Assembly: GCF_000196235.1 (NCBI RefSeq)
Contig: NC_008541.1
Location: forward strand, 1,984,001 to 2,048,000
Direction of reading: 5' to 3'
DNA: 64,000 bases
Source: Arthrobacter sp. FB24
GTDB lineage: Bacteria; Actinomycetota; Actinomycetes; Actinomycetales; Micrococcaceae
The notes below the pieces were generated by a model. The model was not told where the DNA came from, did no database searches, and was given only the letters and a program-made list of their open reading frames with translations. Positions 25,450-33,436 of the stretch are shown here, one piece after another. The position numbers and the translations under genes are program-made. Each line of letters starts with the position of its first letter. Positions within the stretch are counted from its first letter, which is position 1.

Positions 25450-26481
25450 CTAATTGTTGCTGCGCACGATCACCTTGACTGCCCCGGCGGCGGAGCGCGC
25501 CTCCGCAAAGGCATCGGCAACGGCCTCGAGGGGATATTCGGATATCGGGACTCCTGCGAGTCCAAGTGCCCGGTTTCCGATGAGCTGCACGGATTCGGCG
25601 AAATCGGCCGGTTCGTAAACCCGGACGCCGATGATTTCCTGCTCGGCAAAGGCGAGCTCACGCAGATCGATATTGGCCGGTCCGTGGTGCACGGCGACGA
25701 TCACGATGCGTCCTCGAACCGGCGCCGCCTCCGTTAGTGCCGGCGTGACACTGGAGTGCCCGGCGCAGTCAAACACAACGTCCGCCGTGGCCTCGCGATT
25801 TTCGCGAGCGACCGGAGAGTCCTGCGGAGCAAGGGCCCTGAAGCCGAGTGCCTCAACAATGTGCCGGCGCTGCTCACTTGGCTCGACAAGGAGCACATCC
25901 TTGGCGCCGCGAAACCTCGCCACGAGGGCCACCAGGATTCCTATCGGCCCGGCACCGAAGATTAGTACCTTCTCTCCCGGTGCCAACCGCGAGCGACGGA
26001 CGGCGTGGACCGCCACGGCCAGGGGTTCGGCCAGAGCCGCTTCGGTCGCCGGCGCGTCGGCGGAGAACGCGAAGAGGTTCGACACCGGAACGGCCAGGAC
26101 TTCAGTCATGGAGCCCGGGACGTCGATGCCCAGGAGGCGCAGGTTCCGGCAGACATGCCCCAGCCCTTTTAGGCAGGCACCGCACTGACCGCAAGGCAAC
26201 AGTGGATTGACAGCGACCCTCGTGCCCGCGGGAATTCCGCTCCCGCCTGGTTCCTCCAGAATGCCGGTGATCTCATGCCCCAGGATGAGTGGCATTGCGG
26301 CACGGGGATGGCGGCCGTCAACAATTGGAAAGTCGGAACCGCAGATGCCGGTGTATGACACGCGGACCAGGGCTGCGCCGGGGCCCGGACTGGGTTTCGG
26401 GACATGCTGGACCTCGAAATGGTGGGCGGCGGAAAGAACCGCGGCCCGGATTCCGGTGGTGAGGGTGGTTGAGGGCGACAT
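25450..26481 (-). CDS. Zinc-dependent MDR dehydrogenase
   Basis: 343 residues. Catalytic zinc: Cys47 (GICGSD) and His69-Glu70. Structural zinc: Cys97, 100, 103 and 111. The Rossmann loop is GAGPIG. The LGIDVPGSMTEVLAVP region resembles L-idonate/sorbitol-type dehydrogenases. As first gene of the operon MDR, transketolase N, transketolase C, PfkB, SDR, it probably oxidises a polyol to the ketose that PfkB then phosphorylates. AAGGAGCAG precedes the ATG. It diverges from the tandem IclR regulators. Confidence 0.88.
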   Translation of the reverse strand: MSPSTTLTTGIRAAVLSAAHHFEVQHVPKPSPGPGAALVRVSYTGICGSDFPIVDGRHPRAAMPLILGHEITGILEEPGGSGIPAGTRVAVNPLLPCGQCGACLKGLGHVCRNLRLLGIDVPGSMTEVLAVPVSNLFAFSADAPATEAALAEPLAVAVHAVRRSRLAPGEKVLIFGAGPIGILVALVARFRGAKDVLLVEPSEQRRHIVEALGFRALAPQDSPVARENREATADVVFDCAGHSSVTPALTEAAPVRGRIVIVAVHHGPANIDLRELAFAEQEIIGVRVYEPADFAESVQLIGNRALGLAGVPISEYPLEAVADAFAEARSAAGAVKVIVRSNN

Positions 26482-26533
26482 CGACTGCTCCTTTGAATGT
26501 CCGAACTGTTCTTTGGGGCTAGCCTCTTCAAGC

Positions 26534-26568
26534 TATCACCAAGTGGACGGCATTTCCGCAAGGTGATA
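26534..26568. promoter_or_regulatory. Inverted repeat in the MDR-IclR divergent promoter region
   Basis: TATCACC (26534-26540) and GGTGATA (26562-26568), perfect 7-bp arms 21 bases apart, between the divergent MDR and IclR genes. It is a candidate IclR operator. Confidence 0.45.
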
Positions 26569-26668
26569 ACTCGGAACGCGGCGGGGGGGAATGTTCCAAA
26601 TCTTGCGTCTTGGTACCCAGATACGTATCGTGACTCATGAATGAATGTCCGCTACGTGAGAGGTTCCA

Positions 26669-27484
26669 ATGTCGGAAGCAGTCGACCCCAGCGGTGGAAT
26701 GAACCTGGTGACAAAATCCGCCCTGGTCCTCCAAGTCATAGCGGATGCCGGCGAACTCTCAGTGAATGAACTCGCCGAACGCACCGGGGAGCCCGCCAGC
26801 TCCCTGTATCGGCTCCTCTCAACGCTAGAAATGATCGGATGGGTCGAGCCGGGGTCACGTCGAGGGAAGATGCGCCTGGGTCTCGGATTTGTCAGGCTCG
26901 GTGCCAGGCTGGAGTCGCAGCTGGATCTGCGCGAACTCGCCAGGCCCGAGCTCGAGAGGCTCCACGCAGAAACCGGTCAGACTGCGTTCCTCTGTATCCG
27001 AAGAGGGCTTCGTGCCGTGTGCATCGACCGAATTGACGGCCTCGATGTCCAGATACACAACCTGAGGCTGGGCGAGTCAATGCCTCTGGGGCAGGGGGCC
27101 GCGCCGCGTGCCATTCTGGCATTCGAATCTGCCGATATCGTTGAACGCTACCTCCGGGAACTGCCGGATGATCCCCTGTTCGGACCAGTGGCCCCGAGCC
27201 CCGAAAGCCTGCGGGAAAAACTTTCAGAAACGGCTGCTGCTGGAGTGGCCGTGGCCCACGACGATTGGGGCCAGGGAATCGGGGGGGTTGGCGCACCGAT
27301 CTTCAACCACAAGGGTTCAGTGGTGGGCGCGCTGTCCATCAGCGGGCAGACGCATCGCGTATTCCACAGCGGCTACGATCTCGTCGCAAGCGTCAAATCG
27401 GCGGCCGATACCGTCAGTCGCGCACTGGGCGCATTGCGCGCCACGGAAAGCGCCCCGGACCTCCACGAAAGAAGGGCAGTCTAG
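26669..27484 (+). CDS. IclR-family transcriptional regulator (first of a tandem pair)
   Basis: 271 residues. The N-terminal winged helix (about 12-75; LSVNELAERTGEPASSLYRLLSTLE) is followed by the IclR effector domain with ETGQTAFLCIRRGLRAVCIDRI and a C-terminal VGALSISG segment. The start ATG has GAGAGG upstream. The stop overlaps the start of the next IclR gene by one base. It diverges from the MDR-transketolase operon, which it probably controls in response to a pathway intermediate. Confidence 0.9.
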   Translation: MSEAVDPSGGMNLVTKSALVLQVIADAGELSVNELAERTGEPASSLYRLLSTLEMIGWVEPGSRRGKMRLGLGFVRLGARLESQLDLRELARPELERLHAETGQTAFLCIRRGLRAVCIDRIDGLDVQIHNLRLGESMPLGQGAAPRAILAFESADIVERYLRELPDDPLFGPVAPSPESLREKLSETAAAGVAVAHDDWGQGIGGVGAPIFNHKGSVVGALSISGQTHRVFHSGYDLVASVKSAADTVSRALGALRATESAPDLHERRAV

Positions 27485-28224
27485 TGGCCGCGAAACCGAT
27501 CCGTGTCATGGCAAATAGCGCCGATCTGCTCAATGCGCTGGCGGACCGCGGTCCGCTGTCGGTGGTGGACATCGCCGATGAACTATCGATGCCCCGTCCC
27601 AGCGTGTACCGGTTGCTGGATGCCCTTCAACACGTTGGCCTCATAGGGCTGCGGGACGATGGCCGTGCCCAGTTGGGAACTGAAATTCTGCACCTTGCCG
27701 ACGCTGCTGTTGAGGGTATCCCGGAAGTACGCGCTGCCCGCCCGGCGATGGCCCGCCTGAACGAACAGACCGGACAGACGGTGTACCTTTGTGCCCTCCG
27801 CCATCAGATGGTTGCGTGCCTGGATTGGGTTAAGGGTACGAAGGTCACTCTCCTGCTCCTCAATCCCGGAGGAACCCTTCCACCGCATGCGGGCGCGGCC
27901 TCACGTGCCATCCTGGCCTGGGATGAGCCGCTTCGATGGCATGTAACTTCGGCGGCCCCGTTGCAGAAACTCACCCCACATACCCTCGTAACAGCACACC
28001 AGATTGAAGCAGATGCCGTGCTCACCCGCGACCGTGGCTTCAGTATCTCCGACGAGGACGTGACTATCGGAGTTGCTGCTTTGGGCGTGCCATTGTTTGA
28101 CACCCGGGGCGAATTGCGTGGGGCGTTGTCCGTCGCCGGGCTCCGCGACGATATCGTCCCGCATCAGGACGAGTACGGGGCGTTGTTGAAGGAAGCGGCG
28201 GCGGAGATTTCGGCCGCGATCTAG
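27484..28224 (+). CDS. IclR-family transcriptional regulator (second of a tandem pair)
   Basis: 246 residues from GTG 27484, which overlaps the preceding stop as TAGTG and has GAAGGG upstream. The frame is open further upstream, but inside the first regulator. The winged helix reads LSVVDIADELSMPRPSVYRLLDALQ. The effector domain carries EQTGQTVYLCALRH, PPHAGAASRAILAW and LRGALSVAG. It differs markedly from the first IclR, so the pair may form a heteromer or sense two ligands. The stop overlaps that of a convergent small gene. Confidence 0.88.
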   Translation: MAAKPIRVMANSADLLNALADRGPLSVVDIADELSMPRPSVYRLLDALQHVGLIGLRDDGRAQLGTEILHLADAAVEGIPEVRAARPAMARLNEQTGQTVYLCALRHQMVACLDWVKGTKVTLLLLNPGGTLPPHAGAASRAILAWDEPLRWHVTSAAPLQKLTPHTLVTAHQIEADAVLTRDRGFSISDEDVTIGVAALGVPLFDTRGELRGALSVAGLRDDIVPHQDEYGALLKEAAAEISAAI

Positions 28225-28496
28225 GGGAGCGCCGCCGTCGAGCAGAGGACGAATTCGTAGCCTTCGCTTATGTCGAACAGTCGCCGCAGGTTGACGCCTT
28301 CGGCCTTCAGCCACACTTTTCGAAAATCCTCGCTGACGATCTCGACAACCCCTGAGTGGACCTCAGCACCATCGCGCTCAATTTTGACGTGATCGCCAGG
28401 TTCGGGTCTGTAAACGGCCGCTAAGCTTGGGCCGCAGTCAGCAGGCTCAAGAGGAACTTGGCCCGTCATCAGGCGACCGCACAATGGCTCGGCCAC
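28221..28496 (-). CDS. Small hypothetical protein (up to 91 aa)
   Basis: Up to 91 residues, with an internal ATG at residue 11 as the alternative start. The C-terminal 60 residues (GDHVKIERDGAEVHSGVVEIV, then KAEGVNLRRLFDI) look like a compact beta-barrel domain that could bind nucleic acid or ligand. It is convergent with the second IclR gene, sharing four bases at the stops. No family is recognised. Confidence 0.5.
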   Translation of the reverse strand: MAEPLCGRLMTGQVPLEPADCGPSLAAVYRPEPGDHVKIERDGAEVHSGVVEIVSEDFRKVWLKAEGVNLRRLFDISEGYEFVLCSTAALP

Positions 28497-28961
28497 GTGC
28501 TGTGGTGTTCCCGATCATCCGATGCCATCGCATAGCCGGAGATGTCCAGTTGAGCCGTAATTGACTGGCCAACAGAGCCCTGGAACAGATACTTCCTCAG
28601 CGCAGCTCCTGGGGCGTCAGGGACAATTCGCGGGTTGGAGCCATTCATTTAGTATTCCGTCCGACTTGAAGGATGCCTGCAGGGTGATTCCTGGCAACTA
28701 TTATCGTACAATGGACTTAGTATCCGTTCCATGAGACTCTATATTTCCTTCGATCCAGATGATCTCGCAGTGGCACTTTTGCCGGAGCTCCTTGCTTCCC
28801 GGCACGCCTCGGCCGGCATCATCTCCAGGACGAGGGACTAGGTAGAGAGAGGCGCTTAATGAACAATTGTCAGTGCGAGGCGCAATCTGCGGCGTTGCCA
28901 TCATGACCACGTGCAAGATGATGGGAGCAGCTGCCGCCCTTGGGACGGAGAGGTGACTGCC
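28497..28961. other. Intergenic region upstream of the HAD gene
   Basis: About 465 bases, AT-richer around 28690-28760. No convincing gene; it should hold the HAD gene promoter. No strong repeat or terminator is visible. Confidence 0.4.
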
Positions 28962-29741
28962 GTGAATCCTGTGATGAACAGTCGGGAGGATCCTTCGGAG
29001 TTTCGCCGTGCTTTCGGCTTGTGGCAGCCGCGCGGCGTGGTCTTTGACTGTGATGGGCTGCTGATGGATACCGAATCATTGTGGATGCTGACCCAACGTA
29101 GCGTCAGCGAGAGCCACGGGGTCCTGTTTGACGCCGAATTTCAACGCAAACTGGTCGGCCTTCCAGCGAGCCGAATCGGGCCGCTCATTGCCGGTCGTGC
29201 GGGATCAGATCCGGGCAGGGTCATTGATCAGTTACTACGGGTGAACATAACCATGGTCGCTCAATCTGCTGCGCCAATGCCAGGCGCGCGGCGTTTTGTC
29301 GCCGCCGCCTCCTTGCGTGTGGCTACCGCAGTGGCCAGCAACTCGGCACGTCGCATACTGGATACCGCCTTGCTTCGTGGGGATTTCGGCGCAGGTTTCG
29401 ACATCACGGTATCGGCCGACGAGGTCGCGCATCCGAAGCCGGCCCCCGACGTCTATCTCGCCGCAGCAGACGCCCTGGACCTGGATCCGAAGGATTGCCT
29501 TGCGATTGAGGATTCCGAGGCCGGCGCCGCTTCAGCACGCTCCGCCGGAATGAAGGTTATCGCCATTCCCACTCCGGGCCAGCAACCTTGGGCGCACCTG
29601 ACTCGTGACTCGCTTGAGGCGTCCGACCTCCTAAGTTGGGTCGAGGAGTGGCGGCCAACGACAGCGCCAGGACAGAGTTCCAAGCCCGCCCGCCTCACCG
29701 GGAGCACCGCGGAACCCTGGAACCCGAAAGCGGCTGGGTAG
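28962..29741 (+). CDS. HAD-superfamily sugar phosphatase / beta-phosphoglucomutase-like hydrolase
   Basis: 259 residues from GTG 28962, preceded by GGAGAGG. Motif I is DCDGLLMDTE (nucleophile Asp29, acid Asp31), motif II ASNSARR, motif III HPKPAPDVY with the Lys, and motif IV IEDSEAG. The helical cap between motifs I and II is of the beta-PGM/phosphatase type. It probably dephosphorylates or isomerises a sugar phosphate from the nearby kinases. The C-terminal 35 residues after LLSWVEE are unstructured and extend beyond the usual family length. Confidence 0.85.
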   Translation: MNPVMNSREDPSEFRRAFGLWQPRGVVFDCDGLLMDTESLWMLTQRSVSESHGVLFDAEFQRKLVGLPASRIGPLIAGRAGSDPGRVIDQLLRVNITMVAQSAAPMPGARRFVAAASLRVATAVASNSARRILDTALLRGDFGAGFDITVSADEVAHPKPAPDVYLAAADALDLDPKDCLAIEDSEAGAASARSAGMKVIAIPTPGQQPWAHLTRDSLEASDLLSWVEEWRPTTAPGQSSKPARLTGSTAEPWNPKAAG

Positions 29742-29966
29742 GCGTTCCAATGCCGTATCAGGGGTCTCCGGCCGAGGCGAGCTGGTCCGTGCACACGCCG
29801 ACCTCGCGGCCCCTCGTTTGAGAACCCATCCTTCGCTTCTGGCGGGACCGGCCTGTCCACCAGGGTCAGTGCGACGCAGGCCTGGTCCAGCAGGCCGAGC
29901 GAAACCCGATCAGGCCGCTGCACCAGCCTGGCGGAAGAATTCTGAAGACGGCCGGCCAGTGTCCCA

Positions 29967-30896
29967 TCAGCCAGCGTGTTGTGCAGAGTCAGAGGGGCTG
30001 GTTCGTGACTGGCGAATTGCGCTTTGGTAAGTCTGCTTGAGATGTTCAACTGTCGCGTCATAGTGCCTGCTGGCATAGGTTGCGTACAGGATGTCGATGA
30101 CGAGCAACTGCCCCCACTTGCTCGTCACGGATTCCCCGTAGAGTTCCCCGCCACTGGGGACGGTGGCCGTATAGAGCACAACGTCCGCGTAATTGCGCAG
30201 CGGGGAACCTTCGGCTCCGGTGATGGCAATGGTCGCCGCACCACGTTGCCGAGCGAGATGCATTGCATCGATGATCGGGGTGCTGCGCCCGGAGTCGCTG
30301 ATGCCGATCAGCAAATCACCGGGTTCAATGATCGCTGCCAGCATGACCTGAATTGTGGTGTCGCGGTAAAGCATGCATTTCTTGCCGGCACGGGTGAAGC
30401 GCATGACTGCTTCCTCGGCGGCAATGCTGGACGACCCCATGCAGCTGAAAATCACGGTGTTCGACGCATCGATCAGGTCTACAGCCCGCTGAATTGCCTC
30501 AACATCCTGCCGTTGACCGGTGCGCCGCAGGGACTGGACGCTGCTGCGCTCGACCTTTCCCGCGATCTCAGCGGCTGTGTCGCCGCGGTTGACGCCTTCG
30601 TATACGACCTCAGAATCTGCCGTGCGGGCACTCGTGGCAGCCTTGGAAATAAACGTGGCTTCGGCCAGGCCCAGCAGCATTGATTTGTAACCGTCAATGC
30701 CCAGTTCCTTGACGAATCGGGACACCGTGGACTCACCGACCCCGGCTGCCACAGCCAGTTCCGAAATGGTCATGGTTTGCGCTTGCTCCGGGGACTTCAG
30801 CACCGCTTCTGCGACCTGGCGGAGTGAAGGCGGGAGGTACGGCAGCCGCCCCGAGATCCGGTGCAGCAGTCCGCCGCCGGTGATGGTCTCCGTCAT
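29967..30896 (-). CDS. RpiR/MurR-family transcriptional regulator
   Basis: 309 residues with an N-terminal HTH_6 domain (about 20-95; MTISELAVAAGVGESTVSRFVKELG) and a C-terminal SIS domain (about 140-280; VIFSCMGSSSIAAEE and GISDSGRSTPIIDAM) that binds phosphorylated sugars. It is the last gene of the ten-gene operon that starts at 39652. The operon promoter region carries two AT-centred dyads that are plausible RpiR operators, so autogenous control by a sugar-phosphate intermediate is likely. GGAGACTGC precedes the ATG. Confidence 0.9.
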   Translation of the reverse strand: MTETITGGGLLHRISGRLPYLPPSLRQVAEAVLKSPEQAQTMTISELAVAAGVGESTVSRFVKELGIDGYKSMLLGLAEATFISKAATSARTADSEVVYEGVNRGDTAAEIAGKVERSSVQSLRRTGQRQDVEAIQRAVDLIDASNTVIFSCMGSSSIAAEEAVMRFTRAGKKCMLYRDTTIQVMLAAIIEPGDLLIGISDSGRSTPIIDAMHLARQRGAATIAITGAEGSPLRNYADVVLYTATVPSGGELYGESVTSKWGQLLVIDILYATYASRHYDATVEHLKQTYQSAIRQSRTSPSDSAQHAG

Positions 30897-30918
30897 ATTG
30901 CAGTCTCCGGTCTAGTCC

Positions 30919-31878
30919 CTAGGTGGCGAGGGCGTGAAGCAGGTTGTCCACAGCGGCCTGTGTGGCTCGGTCCACGCTTTCCTTAGTGTATCCACCGATG
31001 TGCGGCGTTGTGATGACCCTCGGGTGCGTAATCAGCCGGCTGGGTGCAGGGGGTTCGGAACTGAACACGTCGGTGGCCAGATACTCGACCTGCCCGGAGT
31101 CGAGAGCCTGTAGCAGCGCCTCGTCGTCGATCAGGGATGCCCGCGCAGTGTTGATGACGCCGGTACCCCATTGGAGCAGCCGGATTGCCGCGGCTCCGAG
31201 AACCGGTTGCCCGGACGGCGGAGTGTGCAGCGATACGACGTGGCTCGATGACAAAACACGCTCCCGTGGTGCCCATGAGAAGTCGGGCGAAGGAGCGAAC
31301 GATGTCACGGGATATTCGTCGAAGGCAATCACCTTCATGCCTAGTCCAAGCGCCATCGTCGCAACCCGCCGGCCGATCTGGCCGCATCCGATCAGACCAA
31401 GGACTTTCCCTGACACTTCATTGCCGGGCCGGCGGTTCCATTGGCCCGACTTCAGCTGGGCATCGTGCCAGGGGATGCTGCGGCTCCCGGCCAGAATCAG
31501 TGCGATGGTAAGTTCCGCTACTCCCTGCGAGTTGGCGCCTGGCGCGGTGAGTACGTTGATCCCCAGACGCTCGGCCGCTTCGACATCGATCGAATCCACG
31601 CCGACGCCGTTCCGGGAGATGGCTTTCAGCCGAGTAAGGTCCTCCAGTACCTGTCCGGAAAGGCGTTCGGTGCCCGCAAGGTAGCCGACGCACTCCGACA
31701 CGCCGGCGCGGATCTGATCTTCATTGGGCACTGCACCGGGAGACGGATAAACCAGTTCGTATCCTGCGCGTTCCAGCTTCTGCAGGGCAGGGTGCCCCCC
31801 GTCTGACAAGGAGCGGGGGGTCACTGCAATGCGGCCGTTGCGGCCTGGCTCGGTGAGGTTCAGCGAAGCCATGGACAT
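30919..31878 (-). CDS. D-2-hydroxyacid dehydrogenase family protein (phosphoglycerate dehydrogenase-like)
   Basis: 319 residues. The Rossmann loop GLIGCGQIGRRVA lies in the middle. The conserved Arg is in NTARASLID, the Glu in the SSEPP-containing region and the His in TPHIGGYT. It should interconvert a 2-hydroxyacid and a 2-ketoacid with NAD(P)H. Its ATG overlaps the stop of the cupin isomerase gene by one base. In this operon it may reduce or oxidise the acid produced after aldol cleavage or lactone opening. Confidence 0.87.
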   Translation of the reverse strand: MSMASLNLTEPGRNGRIAVTPRSLSDGGHPALQKLERAGYELVYPSPGAVPNEDQIRAGVSECVGYLAGTERLSGQVLEDLTRLKAISRNGVGVDSIDVEAAERLGINVLTAPGANSQGVAELTIALILAGSRSIPWHDAQLKSGQWNRRPGNEVSGKVLGLIGCGQIGRRVATMALGLGMKVIAFDEYPVTSFAPSPDFSWAPRERVLSSSHVVSLHTPPSGQPVLGAAAIRLLQWGTGVINTARASLIDDEALLQALDSGQVEYLATDVFSSEPPAPSRLITHPRVITTPHIGGYTKESVDRATQAAVDNLLHALAT

Positions 31879-32468
31879 CAGGCCTGCCAGCGTGGGTTGT
31901 CAATGAACTCCGCCTTGCCATCGCGCTCCACGCATAGTTTCCGGAAGCCCTTGGTTTCAATGGTTCCGTAGTCGTGTCCGGCGTGCCCGGGGAATGCGAA
32001 GAATGTGACCAGGGGCTCCGTGGCGGAGACGTTGATGCTTCGGTGGGCGTAGCGCCGCGGAACGTACACGGCCTGGCCGGGCGTGAATTCGGCAGCCTGC
32101 CAGTCACCTTCGGGGTTCTCCATCAGCATGTAACCGCGGCCGCTCAAGCAGTAGTAGATCTCCGCCGTGTCCAGGACTTCATGGAAGTGACCCTTGGTCA
32201 TGTGGTATTCGTCGCCTACTTTTCCCGGATAGGTGATGCTGGTCCCGTAGGCAACGTCGCCGCTGGTAGAGGGCACACCCATGTCGAAGAACTCGTAGAC
32301 AAGTGTGTCCTCCTGGGCGAGCTGGGCGTCCGCGGCTTCCTGGTCGGCGTACATATCAGCCATTGCTGACAGTCGGCGCTGCAGGGGGGCCTTGGTGGTT
32401 GACAGTCCGGTGGTGACATTGAAGTCGGTGACTACTGCTTTGACGGTGGTTGCGGGGGAGGCGTTCAT
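31878..32468 (-). CDS. Cupin-type phosphoglucose isomerase-like protein
   Basis: 196 residues with the archaeal/cupin PGI fold. The metal ligands known from Pyrococcus PGI (His-x-His, Glu, His) are all present with conserved spacing: His94 and His96 in TKGHFHE, Glu103 in TAEIYYC, His142 in RRYAHRS. The TKGHFH and GRGYMLMEN segments are diagnostic. The enzyme interconverts an aldose and a ketose phosphate. A bacterial cupin PGI inside a catabolic operon, rather than the standard pgi, suggests a non-glucose substrate. It overlaps the AroE-like gene by four bases. Confidence 0.9.
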   Translation of the reverse strand: MNASPATTVKAVVTDFNVTTGLSTTKAPLQRRLSAMADMYADQEAADAQLAQEDTLVYEFFDMGVPSTSGDVAYGTSITYPGKVGDEYHMTKGHFHEVLDTAEIYYCLSGRGYMLMENPEGDWQAAEFTPGQAVYVPRRYAHRSINVSATEPLVTFFAFPGHAGHDYGTIETKGFRKLCVERDGKAEFIDNPRWQA

Positions 32469-33427
32469 GAGGGGTTCTCCTTCTGGGATACGGTGTGGGC
32501 AATGTCGGAAAGACGGTCGAAATCCGCTCCATGGGTGGGTATGTCGATATCGAATACGTCGGCGATCACTCTGGTCCAGCCATGAATGAAGTAGACCCAG
32601 CCGTCTTCGACCCGGACCTGGAGCTCCGGGTGTTGTGCACGGGCCTGATCCAGGAAGACGAGGTCTCCGCGGTAGTTGAAATCCCAGGCAATGGCCCCCT
32701 GGGGGAAAATGACGCCGTCCGTCAAGGGCGAGCCCGGACGGTCCTTTCCCAAGCCCGTGGCGTTGATGATCACCGATCCAGGGGATGCGTTGGCGACGAC
32801 TTCATCATTGGTCGATCCAGCTGTGGCCTGGACGTATGTGATCGGCAGCGCGCTCCCGAGCCGGGCGTGCATGGCCTGCATTTCCTCGAGCCGCAGGTTC
32901 CGGCGATTGGTGACGATGATCTTTTTGGGTCCCGGCAGGCCGGCAGCGGCCCGCTTATGCAGATACAGTGTGAGGGCCAGCGAGGAGCCGCCCGCGCCGA
33001 GCAGCACCAGGTCCGCTGACGAGTCTTCCCAGTAGTTCTCGGGAAGGATGGCTTCCAGGGACAGGCCGCTGGTGACGGCGTCCATAGCATTGCCCCACAA
33101 CAGTGGGGACCGTTTGCTGATGCTGCTGATTTCATGGAGAAGCTGTGCGTCAGGGCCAAATTCGTCGAAGAGGTCCCGGGCTGCGCTGACGATGTCCAGC
33201 TTGTGGGTCGTCACGAGTGCGCCGAGCGACATTGGGTCGGATTTTATGAATCCGACGACGTCCCGGTAGGCCTCCGGCGGAGCACCCAAAGGAAGGTCGA
33301 TGCCCTTGAGGCTGGCGTCAAGGTCGAGCTCTTTTGCCCACGCCGGGAAAACTTTCATGATGGAGGATTTGTTTGTCGTGACACCGATGAAGTACATCGT
33401 CGGTTCGACGGCGGGCAGTAGCGTCAC
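32465..33427 (-). CDS. Shikimate dehydrogenase (AroE)-like NAD(P) dehydrogenase
   Basis: 320 residues with the AroE/quinate dehydrogenase fold. Lys76 in LVTTHK and Asp116 in GNAMDAV occupy the positions of the catalytic Lys/Asp pair. GAGGSS (144-149) is the nucleotide loop and INATGLGKDRPGSPL is the conserved C-terminal loop. The substrate loops differ from true AroE (TTH for the usual VPxK context), so a ring-like or cyclitol or sugar-acid substrate is more likely than shikimate. The gene is tightly packed between FGGY kinase and cupin isomerase genes, 9 bases and minus 4 bases away. Confidence 0.8.
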   Translation of the reverse strand: MTLLPAVEPTMYFIGVTTNKSSIMKVFPAWAKELDLDASLKGIDLPLGAPPEAYRDVVGFIKSDPMSLGALVTTHKLDIVSAARDLFDEFGPDAQLLHEISSISKRSPLLWGNAMDAVTSGLSLEAILPENYWEDSSADLVLLGAGGSSLALTLYLHKRAAAGLPGPKKIIVTNRRNLRLEEMQAMHARLGSALPITYVQATAGSTNDEVVANASPGSVIINATGLGKDRPGSPLTDGVIFPQGAIAWDFNYRGDLVFLDQARAQHPELQVRVEDGWVYFIHGWTRVIADVFDIDIPTHGADFDRLSDIAHTVSQKENPS

Positions 33428-33436
33428 AGGGCGCTC

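Noticed and set aside
29453..30076. Minus-strand frame of 207 codons between HAD and RpiR genes
   Set aside because: It overlaps the HAD C-terminus and the RpiR 3' end and has no coherent domain.
22423..33427. Aminoshikimate/kanosamine biosynthesis (split transketolase, AroE-like protein, GlmS)
   Set aside because: The key genes for aminoDAHP, aminoDHQ and AHBA synthesis are absent, and the neighbours are catabolic transport and dehydrogenase genes.
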